The notes: generated from the sequence alone by a model not told the origin. A DNA stretch of 64,000 nt from Sarcocystis neurona (GCA_000727475.1 KL647305.1:1280788-1344787); one strand, 5' to 3'. Shown: positions 12,166 to 24,500, numbered from the stretch's first letter. Made by a program: numbers and translations.

Positions 12166-14880
12166 CGTGCAAAACGAGAAAAAGCAGCACAAGGGATGGG
12201 AGAAAAGCGGAAGAATAATCCGCAGTCAAAAGTGCCGTGCAGTGTTCCCCCCTTGAAACGCGTTCCCACCCGTCAATTCAGCTGGCACCAACAAAGCGCT
12301 GCCACCCGGCGAATAGGTTCCGCAGCTGAGAAGGAAACAAAGCAACAGATCTTTGAAGCATGCCGATTTTACTTTTGAAAACAGTTCCACACAAAGCGCA
12401 TTATGAACCTCGTCATGGTAGTTCATCGAGTGTCAACGGGCCAATCGTGCTGTGGGCGGGCGGTCGCATGTTTTTCATCCGCGCTGGCGGTGTCCGAGAA
12501 ATACGTGGGCCGCACCCGCGGCCGGTAGTCAGCTAATAAACGTTTCTCAGAACGTTCGGGGTTCTGAGAAAGAAATTGCGCTGTGAGACGTTTGAAGATT
12601 GCGAGACCAGGTCTGGAGGACGTGTACACGTCCCTGATTACGGATAATAATTATCTTGGCATAGGTCTGCAGGTAGACTCCGGCCGCCGAGCGCCGTAGC
12701 AACAATAGCAGGCGACATTCGCTCCTCGATCGACGCTTGTCTACTGCGTTCGTGCACACTTTTAAAGGATATTTTACAGAGGGTAGCACATTTTTCTTTT
12801 TCTTCGGTCACGTCGGCGGTGCGCGAAGCACCAAGAAGCGGATGGGGTAATCTGCGTTTTCAGTGCAGGCGTGTACGTTTCATCTCCTGAGCTGTGGTCG
12901 TGCCCCCGTGGATAGCGTTTCCGGCGTGTAGTGCAACACTGCCACATGCAGTAAAACACTAGGAGGTATTCTAGTAACAGCGTCTCGAGCTTTAATGGTC
13001 TTTTGCTGTGATCAAGAGCGTTCTGCAACGCGCACTCGCAACAGGCTGCACTATTTTGTTTGTGCAGGCAGGGTAGTGCGCACACCGTCAATGTATGCCA
13101 CTGTGTGTGGTTGACGTAGAGTTCTCACAATTTTTGTCGTGTGATGCTGCTCCGTGAGAAGGGATAGCGTTCAGCGAATTGGAACCTGACTGCACTGTTA
13201 CGAGTTTGAGTACGTTGCGTGGTGAAATACGTAGTAGCTGATGCGAAGGGGGGCCCGCTGGTGCTCAGCAGACCTATGAAACCGAATGTAACAACCACAA
13301 AGTAGTGTAATATTGTTTTGACTGTCCTGTCATAGTATTGGTAAGGAAAGAGGAGGTGACGTTGTTTAGCTCCTGGATATCTGCGCGATGTGCGGGAAAG
13401 CAGAGAAGTTCTCCTCTTTTCTCTACTGGAATAAGCTGCACCCCCTTCATCCACGGCAAAGCTTCTAACGCGGTGCACAAGCAGGTGCCGCCACTCAGAC
13501 AAGACAAGGGGGAAGTGGAAACGCCATTTTGTCTAAAATTGCGACTCCTCGTGAAAGTCTCACTTAGTATTTAACGTACCCGCCCCGTTCACGTATGTTC
13601 TGATACGACTTGAAGATACAACACATAGGTGGCCGGTGGCAGAAGCGCGTTTCAAATTACGACGCGGAGACAGTCACGGAAGCATACTAGAATTGAGCAT
13701 CTGGTGACTGAAACGTAGGTTCCGGCGCGCGGAGCGAGACAATCATCAATGAGACACCTTGAGGGTGGATATTCCTACCGGCGAAGCACCATACACCGTG
13801 AGAGTGGCTGTAGAAGGCATAAGAAATCCCCATTCACAGATGAGCTCTCCACTACAGAATGAAGTTGGGCGACGAGGATAGGGTGGCAAATGATTGTCGT
13901 AGCCAGTGGTTGAATGTTACAAAATAAGCGAGTTAAGGGAAGTAGCATGTTCAGTGGAAATGACATGACAGACACAGCGGAGCGATGCGAAAAGCCCAGA
14001 TCTTCACGGGGCACGAGGAAGTGTTCGCGTGGGGCGAGAGCGTAACGGGTCGATGACTGCTACATTTGTAGCAATCTGTGGTCAGTGGAAGTTGCAGGTC
14101 ACTACAGAAGAGTCGCGTCACTTGTACGGCGAAACGATGCAGAAAGGACCACGGCTTCACACACTTGGGTTGATTCGTTACTCTCTCTGCGCAGAGCACC
14201 TCGACAAGATCGTACCTAACCACTAGCTTTTTCCTTTCACCGCTGCTAATCCGATTGTGAGGACCTCTTACACTTTCACAGGTAGGCAAGTTACTTGCTT
14301 CAGTGCAACGTATAACGTTTGCGTTCATCGAGAGAAGTGTGTGAGGGCTTATAACAATTTGTGCATGAACGAATGGTGTATTTCTCTTCTCCTAGTGAGT
14401 GCACGTGCATACACATGCACTGCACGGACGGGGTGAGTACGCGATGTAATGAATGAGGTCAAAAGTGCTATTACGGTGATCGCCTCGAATGCGGCCTGTG
14501 GACATCATTCCGTGTTGCAGTAACGAACGCTGAAATCGGTAGAGTGTGTACTTTGTGTGTCACTGTGCCCTCCGGCGTGTGTCACCCAGGGCGGGGACTT
14601 AACCGTTCACATGGGTTTCAGCTCCGAGAATTTGACTGTACGTGCACGCAGTCCTCGGGAAAAATATCCCCTCACCTTCTGGTTTGTTCAGAACCTCAGT
14701 ATGTTCCATACCAGCGCTATCAGGTGCTGCCATTTGTACCTACAGAGATGTTCAAACACGACACAGCGAGCCCGTGCTGCGTCTGTATTCGGAAGTTGCG
14801 CCTAAGGTGACCACCTCTATCGCCCCTAGCCCGATTGACGCTACACGCGTCTCATCAACGTATATACACTTTTGAGTACG
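12166..14880. other. Intergenic, upstream of CCT3; nothing assigned
   Basis: This is the region 5' of the CCT3 start codon and would hold its promoter and untranslated leader. It is less AT-microsatellite-rich than the introns. Minus-strand frames at 13274-13507 and 13125-13502 are moderately protein-like but have no recognised motif, no good start and no partner exons, so I do not call them. Confidence 0.4.
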
Positions 14881-14903
14881 TAGATGCCTTAGAGGGGAAC
14901 ACT

Positions 14904-15947
14904 ACAGGCAGGACGCAGTTGTGCAGCATGACGGCACGAACTTTCCGTCGTGAACTGCGGCAAAATCCGAAGTATGCGGGCAGGAATCTTTTAATAGTGT
15001 TTCTAGCCAGCGCTCCGTCTGCTTTTCCTCGAACGCATGCGAAAACACGAATGAACAAGCTTGTCCTTCTCGAGCCATTGCTCCATTGCCCCCACGCACC
15101 GCGTCAAATCCTTTACATGCAACATGTAGGCGCTCCTATGCAGATCTGCATCCGAATCATCCTACCGACCAGCGCGCAGCTTCTTCCGAATGCCCACACA
15201 GACAACAAAACACGCGCAACATGTCTTGTCTGACGTTAACACGCATATACATGCATACAGGCGCACGCGCGCATGCACGTACACACACGCAGGAAATGAA
15301 GCATCCCGTCCTCCACTTGTCCTTGGAAAACACAGCAAAGGTCGAAGACGTCCGGTTTTTTGCACGGGTCAACAAGGGCGCCTCCACCGCGAAAGGCCTT
15401 AATACTGATTCGCATTCTATATACGTGAATACATACATTTGTAGATATGCATGTATACATATACGTGCGTGCACATACGCGCAGACACACCTGCGTCGGT
15501 AGTTTCCTAGCTGTTATTTATCCAGCACTTCCTCAATGCATGCATGCAATGAGCTCCTCGTCCTCGCCATTGCTGCAGCACTTCTAACATAACCTGCAAA
15601 GCAGCTATCACGCATGTGCCTTAATTCCTACATCCTCAAAATACAGAAGGATCCGCAATCAAACGTTGGGTCTCCTCCAAAGCAGAGATTCAGGTTGCCT
15701 CACAAGTCAACTCATCTCCTAACACAGAAAATGCTCACCATCCAAGTGAACACGCGCATACGGAGTGCGAAGCGTTCTGAAGAAGCGAGACTGCTACTAC
15801 ATGGCGCACACGAACATAATCTACTACAGACAGAAGCCTTGGATTCCTCTGTCTCTCCTCCAGTAACCCAACAACACCTCTTGTGGTGACACGTTTCGTG
15901 CTGGACAAGCGACAGGGTCCGCTTGTGATCAGCAGGTCTTCACTCAT
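14904..15947 (-). CDS. Candidate multi-exon gene, unknown product (frame ambiguous)
   Basis: Three minus-strand blocks look exon-like. Block a, 15947-15739, starts with ATG (MSEDLLITSGPCRLSS) and ends at a GTGAGC donor in phase 2. Block b, 15397-15289, follows an AG and is open in two frames, one reading ALVDPCKKPDVFDLCCVFQG. Block c lies after the AG at about 15108 and is also open in two frames, one reading MEQWLEKDKLVHS and one continuing to a stop at about 14904. A phase-consistent chain a-b-c exists, but the frame with the most protein-like block b is not the one that fits block a. No family was recognised. It could be a real gene with a missed exon, or chance open frames. Confidence 0.22.
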
Positions 15948-16568
15948 GCCCATCACAAGCGCGCCTCACAACCCGCGCACCACGGGATTGGAAAATAAAC
16001 GAAATTCACAGAACTGGTCAACGGGAGGTGGAGGGCGCTTTTCGGTACATTAGTGATGTTGGCAACTTTCCGTAATCTCCCTATATCAGCTGGTGGAGCC
16101 GTCGTGTCCACCATTCGGTCCCTCCAGCGTTACACATATCCTTCTCACTGCCCGCACTGCTTTGAATGAAATTTAAACGTTTAACCCCTATATAAGGGCG
16201 CTGCTTCAACAAATGAGTTGTGCAATACATTATTTGCTGGAAAACAACATTCCTGTCGCAGAACCTTCTCAGATTTTCCCCCCGATATTCTCCAACCCCT
16301 TCGAAGCCCAGTAGGCACTGTGACGAGGCCTACGCCTCCTCTACGTGCAACTTGTCGCATCCGTGAAGCTTCTCTTTACCTGACGACCTCTCCACATGTT
16401 CTCTATCCATTATTGTTCACGCGTCACCTTCGAGCGGAGACTGTACTTTTCGCAACTCTCCGTAACGTTAAGCTCCTGCCCACTTCTACCTCCCCTCTGT
16501 TGCTCACTCGGTGTATCCTGTCTGTCCGCACGACGTTTAATTCATTATGTGGCTGGTGTACCGGCCGT

Positions 16569-18357
16569 TCAGTTATTCTCCTGTACTCCCTCCGCCTCGT
16601 TATCTTCATCCCCAAGCAAGGATGTGACGCTAACGACGAAGTTGTTTTTCTCTTCTTCCGTACGAAACAGCAGTGGAATAGCAAAACCTGAAACCAGCGA
16701 CAACGCCGCGCAGTGGGTGTTGTCAGCGTTAAAGCCATCAACTCTTTGCAGTTCTTCACCGCTTAAAACGGTCTGGATCTCTTCAAGTGGAATTGTCCTC
16801 CCAAAGCGTCCTCCCATCAGCAACAGCAACGCACTGCGCAGTCGATTTAGTTTTAGTAGGCAATTCTGGCTATGTCCGTCCCGGAAGACGAGAAGGGCCG
16901 GAATGCCAGCCACTAAAGGGGCAGCTTTGTCCACCTAAAGTGCGGAAAAAGGGAGAAGCGTACCTCTGCAAGCGTGTGCACATTTGTGTTTGTGCGTGTG
17001 TGTGTGTGTGTGTGTAAACGTATGTACACGGGCACATATGGAGCCGCAGGCAGCGCAGTCCACCTAAGAGGGAGAAATTCACCAGAGCAGTTGGCGTCGC
17101 GACAGCCGCTGGACCGGCTGGAAGATCCTACAGAAAGAAACAACACCTGGAGGGTGAAAATGGCGTAACAAAAGCAACACAAGCGTCGGTTACGGAGTAG
17201 GTACAGCAGAATCAGGGAACGCCGCAGTACCAAACAATGGACAGCAGCACCAGAAGGCAAGCAAAGAACCGCCTACCACAAGCACTTACAAGAAAAGTCC
17301 CTTAAATCAGCGTTAGACGTACAAATTGTGCGGGAGCATCCGCAGCGAACCCAAAAGCTGCAACTGCGAAAGACGCTGTATCAGTCAAAGAGCTCACCAT
17401 GCGCAGAGAAAAGAGGATTACCCAACCCACACTCGCTACCCATCAGGATTCCTCGTGGATGCAGTTACAGCTACGCATTGAGACAGAAGGACGTCCGCAG
17501 AAAATCCAGAAAATGTGTTCTGGTGCAGCTGCGTATGGCGCTGCCGTCGCTGCTACTTAAACGCTGCTGCTGCTGCAATATCTGCGTCCTTCATTGTGAT
17601 TCCAGGTGCCACACGTGTGCCAATATGTCTACGTGTTGCCACGTGAGTGTATGCATTCACACGAAGATAATTGTATAAGGATGCGCGTGACCGTAAACAT
17701 CCATATGTTAGTTTCAAAGCAATAATGTCCCGCTGGTGCCGGCGCAAAACATTTGTTCCGTGAGCACCTTCTGAAAAGCTGATACCAAGATCGCACACGT
17801 TTTCGTAGGCAACAGTTTTATGCACATACGGAGCGACACGCAACACACATACGTTCGAGCCCATGTCCACGTGCGATGTGGACACATATTACGAGTAGAA
17901 GAGCGGAAATACGAGTCAACTGATGCATGCTCACAGACGAATAGACTTGGAAGGTTGCAAAAATAGCGTGTCCACACGAGTTGTCTACGTAGGTTACGTG
18001 TACATACACGTGTGTGCACATTATATGCACATTCGTACATTATACGTATGTGCGTACGTATCTGAATAGATCTGTGGTTACATATACTTATATACATACA
18101 CGTGAATATGTGTATTTGCGGCATCAGTTGTGAATTCCCAAACTCACCAGGCCTTCTAAGTCAAGAAGGGAGGCTGCGCTATTGATTTTTTCTCTTTCTT
18201 CTTCTTCTTCTTCTTCGAAAGAAGCTCTGCACCACGAGCTGCAGGGCCTCAGAAAATTGAGGCAACCTCCACTTGAGCCGCGCTCCTCCTCTTCCTGTGG
18301 CTCATTGTCCTGGTTCCCTTTACGGTGCTCTTCCGCGGCTGCAAATGTCTCCGCCAT
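16569..18357 (-). CDS. ISP-like PH-fold protein (inner membrane complex sub-compartment family)
   Basis: A two-exon gene: 18357-18148 and 16934-16569, joined in phase 0 across a 1.2 kb GT-AG intron, giving 191 residues. Exon 1 starts in a good coccidian context (CACAAAAATGG) and encodes an acidic N-terminus (MAETFAAAEEHRK), a cysteine cluster (GGCLNFLRPCSSWCRAS), a glutamate run and the start of a helix (REKINSAASLLDLEGL). Exon 2 encodes a compact beta-rich domain: GIPALLVFRDGHSQN, GGRFGRTIPLEEIQTVL, EELQRVDGF, HCAALSLVSGFAIPLLF, and EEEKNNFVVSVTSLL, then an acidic tail and TGA. The order of strands, the ELxRV step and the final EEK-FV helix match my knowledge of apicomplexan ISP proteins, which sit on the inner membrane complex by lipid anchors. 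Unlike ISP1 and ISP3 it lacks Gly2; the cysteine cluster could be palmitoylated. Family assignment is from motif memory only. Confidence 0.68.
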
Positions 18358-19161
18358 TTTTGTGATGCCTCTGGTTGCTTCCTCCTTCGCTCTTCATGCA
18401 CCGTCGCGGTGTTTCGCTCTGTCTCCTTTCTCCACAGTGCTCACGTCGCTATCCACGTACGACTTCAAACGTGTACACGTATATATTGACTTCTGAATGT
18501 AGAGCGGCTGCGAAACTGCAGCACTTAGATAGTGCGCATACGTACGCGTATACACAGGGAGATAGCAGCTACGAAACTAGCGGCACCTGGGCACGTCCAT
18601 AATTATACACGCGCAGCAACTGCGAGACTTGTGGTGATCTGTTCAATTGTCTCTCCTCCTTCCGGTGTTTCCGGCAGCGCGACGAGCAGGGACAAGAAGA
18701 GTTTCACGTGTGGTAACTTAAGAGCTCATTTCTCAGAGGTCCTTCTACACACATTAAGGAAGGTCAACGTTTATGTACGCAGCTTCAGTATGAAAGAAGA
18801 AAAACCCCGCAGATTAAACTTTGGGTGCTCGCGTCTTTGCGGACAGCATGTGGTGACAGACTGCACTTGGTTCGCACCAGAGTCTCCAACAGTTCCACTT
18901 CTTCCACTAACACAGTTAACAACACTTGTATTCTTCCTCCTGTACAACGACTTCTTTGAGCAGATGTGTGTTCCACGGTGTCAAAAAACTTACGAAGAAT
19001 AGGTTTTTATACAGGCACACTTCAAGTGCAGATAAACTGCAGGTGCTTCGAACTGCAACTTGACCACAACACAACGCTACAGTTGTAGTTTGCAGCCAGG
19101 GAGAACATTCGTGTTCTACACTGTTGTGCCTTCCTCCTGTTTCTGCCAGGGGTAGGGCATA
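18358..19161. other. Intergenic between divergent ISP-like gene and candidate secreted-protein gene
   Basis: About 800 bases separate the ISP-like start codon from the start of the plus-strand candidate at 19162. No convincing exon is seen. The divergent arrangement means promoters for both could lie here. Confidence 0.4.
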
Positions 19162-19808
19162 ATGGAGCCGACTCAACGACGAGTGGAGACCTGCCTGCTG
19201 CTGGTACTTGTCTTTTGTACACTCACATCCAACGCAAGATCGAGCGAGACCTACGAGTGCTGCTTCATCGAAAAAAGAAAAAGCGATTTTTATGATGCAT
19301 CACCAGGAGCGCGAAAAAATCTACAGTCCTCGCTGATAGATACGTACACTGAGTTCTCCTACCTCAGGGGGTAAATACTTGATTCAAAGGACACATCTCG
19401 GTCCTCAAAATGCATCGGTTAGTGACGTAGGCGACGACAATACATACACAAGGGGGATAGAAGGGGGAAATCCGATTCTGACGTTGCCATCACTGAAGCT
19501 CGCTTTCCTCGTCGTTCTGTGCGTCAAAGAGAGTACAGACACCTACGGCGGATGCCGCTGTGCTGCGGGGAACTGATTTAAATGTTCCAGAAAATTCGTT
19601 CCTGAGAGCCTTACTGCCTGCCTCTTTGCTACGAGACGAATTTAACAGAGAAACGCACTGCTGCGTGTCTGCGTTCATTCCTGTTATTTGTTTTATCGTC
19701 ACGCTCCTGGGAGGGTGGTGTTGGCCTCCGGTGCGTCCGAAAAGTGACTTAAAGACTTGCGTCTGCTCCACGCGCATCTATGCACGGGGTCTGTGCACGC
19801 AGAGATAA
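19162..19808 (+). CDS. Candidate secreted or type I membrane protein, two exons
   Basis: Exon 1 (19162-19370) starts GCATAATGG and encodes a typical signal peptide: MEPTQRRVE, then hydrophobic CLLLVLVFCTLTSNA, with likely cleavage after SNA. It ends at a GTAAAT donor in phase 2. Exon 2 (19499-19808) starts after an AG with a fitting single base and stays open to TAA, giving about 172 residues. Near its end is a hydrophobic span (CCVSAFIPVICFIVTLLGG) followed by a short basic tail. The architecture is signal peptide, small lumenal or extracellular part, membrane anchor, short tail. No family is recognised. The intron is only 128 bp. The 3' end overlaps the opposite-strand candidate at 19749-21280 by 60 bases, so at least one of the two models may be wrong. 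Confidence 0.4.
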
Positions 19809-21280
19809 TGAAGCGCCATAGGCCTCAAAATCGACATCCTTCAGTGTAACGGAGTGCTCCTCGAGTTTCTCCAAAATCTTCTTGATACAGTATGCCCAGA
19901 CGGGTGCGCGTTTCGTATACCGTCGTTTCCCAGCTGTTGCCGGATCTGTCGCTACGACATTCAGATAATATAATTCCACTACAGACAAGTAGTACGCGAA
20001 TTAACAAGAAACACTACCGTGGCAGTAGGGACAACTGCATTTTATCTGGGTGTACACTACCAGTTCACAGGTCATTACCTTCCGGTTCTCTCACCGTGCA
20101 ACTAAACGAATAGACACGCTTGATTCACCCGCAGCATGGGTAGTACTTTAAATACGTGTACGCATGTTTATACATGTACAAACATACGCGTGCGTACGTA
20201 CACGAACTCTTGTGCGTCTCTACTCAGTTGACCTGCGAAGGCCACACGTACTCCTACTTCAGAACCCTTTCAAACGGAGGAAACACACATCCGCATACCC
20301 TCAGTGCGTTTTCGGAGAGCTGTGTGCGTGTATGGTGTGTCGCATGTGGCAGCACCGGTCACGTACTCTGCGGCGTTGACCCGGCGACAGCTGCTGGCGT
20401 GCACTCCTTCAAAATGCCACCACCAGCACAAAACGCTTAACGGCCGTTACGGTTCTCTACCGATACAGGCACATACATTCGTACGCATATGTGATTCCGA
20501 ACCTACATGCACGGTGATATCCATGCAGATTTGGCCGCGTGATACACGTAGGCCCGTACGCGTATGCCATATATGGTATTCGTGCAAACCAGAACTGCGG
20601 ATTCGTATGTGAGGAAAAAAGTAGGGACGAGCGATAATTCATCTTCACGTACGCGGCTGCAAGGGAGCGCAGCTCGATCCAGCAGCCGCGGCTGCCGCAA
20701 TAGCAGTGGCAGCAGACCTACGAGCAGCTCAGGACGAGTAGCGCGAAGACACCGGGACTAGCACACTAGCCCTTAAATGCATTTTTAGAGAACATCACAC
20801 GACAGCGATAGCAGCCGCAAGGCGGAGAGAATCTCCAGTAGCACAGTAGCGCTCAACAACATTTTAAAAAACATGCGTACACAACGGCGACCACGGCTGT
20901 CGTAATAACAGTCCTGGCAGCCATGCGACATTTTACGCTGCAAAGATAAGGAGAGTTGCAGACGGGTACCACCCAAGGGTCGCAGGAGTGTTTGCCGACG
21001 ACATGGAAGACCACCGCACCAATGGGTGCAGCACAGAAGTAGCTGCGGCACCAATTTAGAGCCCCGTGAGTATCAGAAGCGCTACTCGTCGTAGGCCTGG
21101 GGAGAAAGCGCATACCTGGTTCTCGTCCTGTGCCCCGCACGACATTCTGTTGCATCGTTCCTCCTTTAAAAAGTGCTGCCGTTTTTGTTCCCCTGTCTGC
21201 AGGCGCTGCCTCAGATGCTGTGACACGGCATCTGCCGCTGCTGCTGATTGTGTACGGCTCCTCGGAGACGACAACTGCAT
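19749..21280 (-). CDS. Candidate three-exon gene, unknown product, divergent from EF-2
   Basis: Exons 21280-21116, 20406-20367 and 19978-19749 join with matching phases (0 then 1) to 144 residues. Exon 1 begins with ATG and is helix-like and polar (AADAVSQHLRQRLQTGEQ, KRQHFLKEERCNRM), ending at a strong CAG|GTATGC donor. The 40-base exon 2 has a GTACGT donor and a weaker AAG acceptor. Exon 3 reads LYYLNVVATDPATAG, KRAPVWAYCIKKILEKLEEH and TLKDVDFEAYGAS before TAA. The residue mix is protein-like throughout, but I recognise no family or targeting signal. The small middle exon is the weakest link. The start is 280 bases from the EF-2 start on the other strand. Confidence 0.4.
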
Positions 21281-21560
21281 GCTGGTAGTGGTGGCCTAGT
21301 GGGGATCGAGATTGTAGCGCAGATCCCCCCGGTGCCGGGTCCTCCGCTGCGTGTATGTGGCTGCTGATACTGTCTGCCACCCCACTACCATCAGTAACAT
21401 CGGGGGCCCAGCATCTAGGGGTCAAACCTCCTTTTACTAATGTCTTTCTCTTGCTTTTCTTTCCTGTTCCCTTTTTTTTCGCCTCGGGATCCTTTAGGAC
21501 GGCGTTTTTCCTTGTTCCATCTCTTTCGCGTCGTGCGCCGTCTTACCCGCCGTCGGCAAA
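21281..21560. promoter_or_regulatory. Compact divergent intergenic region, EF-2 5' leader
   Basis: Only 280 bases separate the EF-2 start codon from the ATG of the opposite-strand candidate, so a bidirectional promoter is likely if both genes are real. The EF-2-proximal half (about 21425-21540) is strongly pyrimidine-rich on the EF-2 strand. In animals such tracts at the 5' end of translation-factor mRNAs mark TOP control; whether this applies in coccidia is unknown. No TATA box is evident. Confidence 0.45.
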
Positions 21561-24500
21561 ATGGTAAGTTAAGTGAACAATGACGTCCTGACTCGTCTTT
21601 CCTCGTGCGTCACACGCAGCATATGCAGCAGCGGGGCTGTAAGTAGTAACCACGCGCAGCGACAAAAAGGAGGAGGAAAACAACAAAGGCACCCGTCCGA
21701 GGGTGTGGGACCGGTAACTGGAGATGCGTTCGTGACCAGTCACTTGTCGAGGGAAGCAGTTGCGATGCCACGCTAGAGAACGGGCGTCCGGTTTTGTAGT
21801 ACTGCAAAACCAGGTGCTTTTTCTGTCCTTTGGGCCTGCTCTCTTTTCCCTCCTCTACCCTCAGCTCCCTCTTTCCGTGTTTTTTGGTGTCCGGCATTGC
21901 TTCGTGGCCGGTACCTACTTCCCCACTTCCCGCAGCTGTCCACGTGGGTTCTTGCATGTATGCGTCTCACTTTTCCGTACCCGTCGTTCTCCTGTCTGAA
22001 TCGTTACTTACTTGTTTCGTTCCTGTCGAGCGTACGCCGGGTGTTGGCAGTTCAGCTTCAGGCGGATACTTTATATCCCCCGCGCAACTGCGAGAGTCTC
22101 TCTCGGCTGCTAAACCGTGAACTGGAATGTGTATTTTGGTCAGAATTTCACTGTGGTAGAGAGAATTTCGCATCACAGGTTTGCAAATCCTAACTTCGCT
22201 GTATCAGATCATGTTGTGAACGAGTATAAATTCACCCGTAACGTCGCCGTTGGATCGTTACTGGAGGGATACCAGTACCTAATACGCGAGGCAGTCGTCA
22301 TGGCTGTGTGGTGTTGCATTGTAATTGGTTAGCTGTTCTGCAACCGCTCGGTTGTACGGGCCGTCTATGAAATTCAATGTGGTAAGCAGTTTTCGTTGTC
22401 GTAATCGCTATAATTTTGCCAGGAAAAGGCGTCGTCAGCGTAGTATTTTTTGAGAGGAAGCCACCCGGTGCAGTAAACATCAACGGACGACGTAATGATT
22501 CCGTTCGGAGAGGAAGCGCCGTACGATCTACAGTAAATGCTGTACGAGGGAGTGGAAAGAGTGAACGTTTTCCTGTGGCAGGTTGTTTCTACTGTAGGGA
22601 TGAGGTCAGTAGCGGAGTAGAAAGGGTATTCGACAGTTGCGTACCGCCTGTTGTCACCCCTTTATTGAAGAGATGCCGGCAGGGACGCCTATGTGCTAGT
22701 GCCAGCGAGAGGATACTCACGAAGAAAAAAATTAGTGGGGAACGATTTTTTTCGGGGGTTAAGATGCCATGATTCCGTATGTACGTGCGACAGCACGTTG
22801 TTGCGCCGGAGACATTCTTTTTCATCGTTCCGTGTACTTTTTCCTTCCCTTTTTCCCACCGTAGTCCTTGTCGCAATTTCTGTGGTGTTTTTTTCCTTTA
22901 GGTGAACTTTTCAGTGGAGCAGATGCGTGACATTATGGGCAATCCGAAAAATATTCGGAATATGTCAGTGATTGCCCATGTGGACCACGGGAAGTCGACT
23001 TTGACGGACTCTCTGGTTTCTAAGGCGGGGATTATATCAGCGAAAGCAGCCGGTGACGCACGATTCACTGACACGCGTGCGGATGAGCAGGAGCGCTGCA
23101 TCACCATTAAGTCAACAGGAATTTCGATGTATTTCGAGCATGATATGGAAGACGGCAAAGGCCCTCAGCCCTATCTGATTAACCTCATCGACTCCCCAGG
23201 ACACGTCGACTTCTCCTCTGAGGTCACAGCTGCACTGCGCGTTACAGATGGCGCGCTTGTTGTTGTGGACACGATTGAAGGCGTGTGCGTGCAAACCGAG
23301 ACTGTGCTGCGCCAGGCATTGGCCGAGAGGATTCGCCCGGTGCTTCATGTGAACAAAGTCGATCGTGCGTTGCTGGAGCTGCAGATGGACGGTGAAGAAA
23401 TTTACCAAACATTTGCGAGGACCATTGAAAACGTGAACGTTATCATCTCCACGTACAATGACGAGCTGATGGGAGATGTGCAGGTGTACCCGGAGAAAGG
23501 AACAGTGTCGTTTGGTTCCGGGCTGCACGGCTGGGCCTTTACCGTGGAAAGATTTGCTCACATCTATTCCAAGAAATTTGATGTTGCCAAAGAAAAAATG
23601 ATGGAGAGACTGTGGGGTAATAATTTCTATAACGCGAAGGAGAAGAAATGGACGAAAAGCCAGGGGGAGAACTGCAGACGGGCGTTTTGCCAATTTATTA
23701 TGGACCCCATCTGCACACTGTTCACCTCTATCATGAACGACGAGAAGGACAAGTACAACAAAATGCTTGGAAGCCTCGGCATCGAGCTGAAGGTACGCCT
23801 TATTGTGCAAATACGCGGTGTGTACGTGTAACGTGCCCACCATTTCTATACAGTAAGAAGTGGAGAAAAAGCATGTGTAAGGATACGGTTGTGGGATTGT
23901 ATAGCGTCACGCCAATTTATGTGTCTACAGTAAAATCTATAGGGTGCGACAGGACAGCAGCGTCACGTGCGAGGGACGGTCTGTTACTGGATGTTGTGTA
24001 GATAAAATGCCAATGGGTGGTGATCATTTGGCTGGACGGAGGGCAGATTGTCTCGCACGTAAACCCAGATAGTCGTTCTTACATGTGACAGCAGTCACAT
24101 GGACAGAAGGAGTAACTGTGGCACGCGCCGCGCATCCCCATGTGGGGAGCTTTTGCTCTGTAGAAGCCCGCTGCAGTGCATGCGTGACGCGCGAGAGACA
24201 CGACTGATTCCCTGTATTTCATCGGTATGTAAGGAGTGTAAAAGTACCTGGTGTAGTTTATTGTTTAGCGCGTATCACGCGCGTCAGTTGAATTATTCCC
24301 GTATTTGTACAAGTATACAGGAATAGTCGTAGCAGGGGTAGTCGGAGCAAACCAGATTGGTGCACGAGCATCTTTCTAGCGCGGGTGGTGCGGGTCGTGC
24401 TACCGATCTGTGACTCGACTTCGTATAGTCCCTGAATGCTACTTGTTAGCCTTAATGTGAGTGTATCGTTGTAAGACAGGTGGTCTGGTACTATTTGTGG

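Noticed and set aside
23112..23843. 243-codon minus-strand frame, and similar frames at 24756-25406
   Set aside because: Antisense shadows of EF-2 coding sequence with strong third-position bias.
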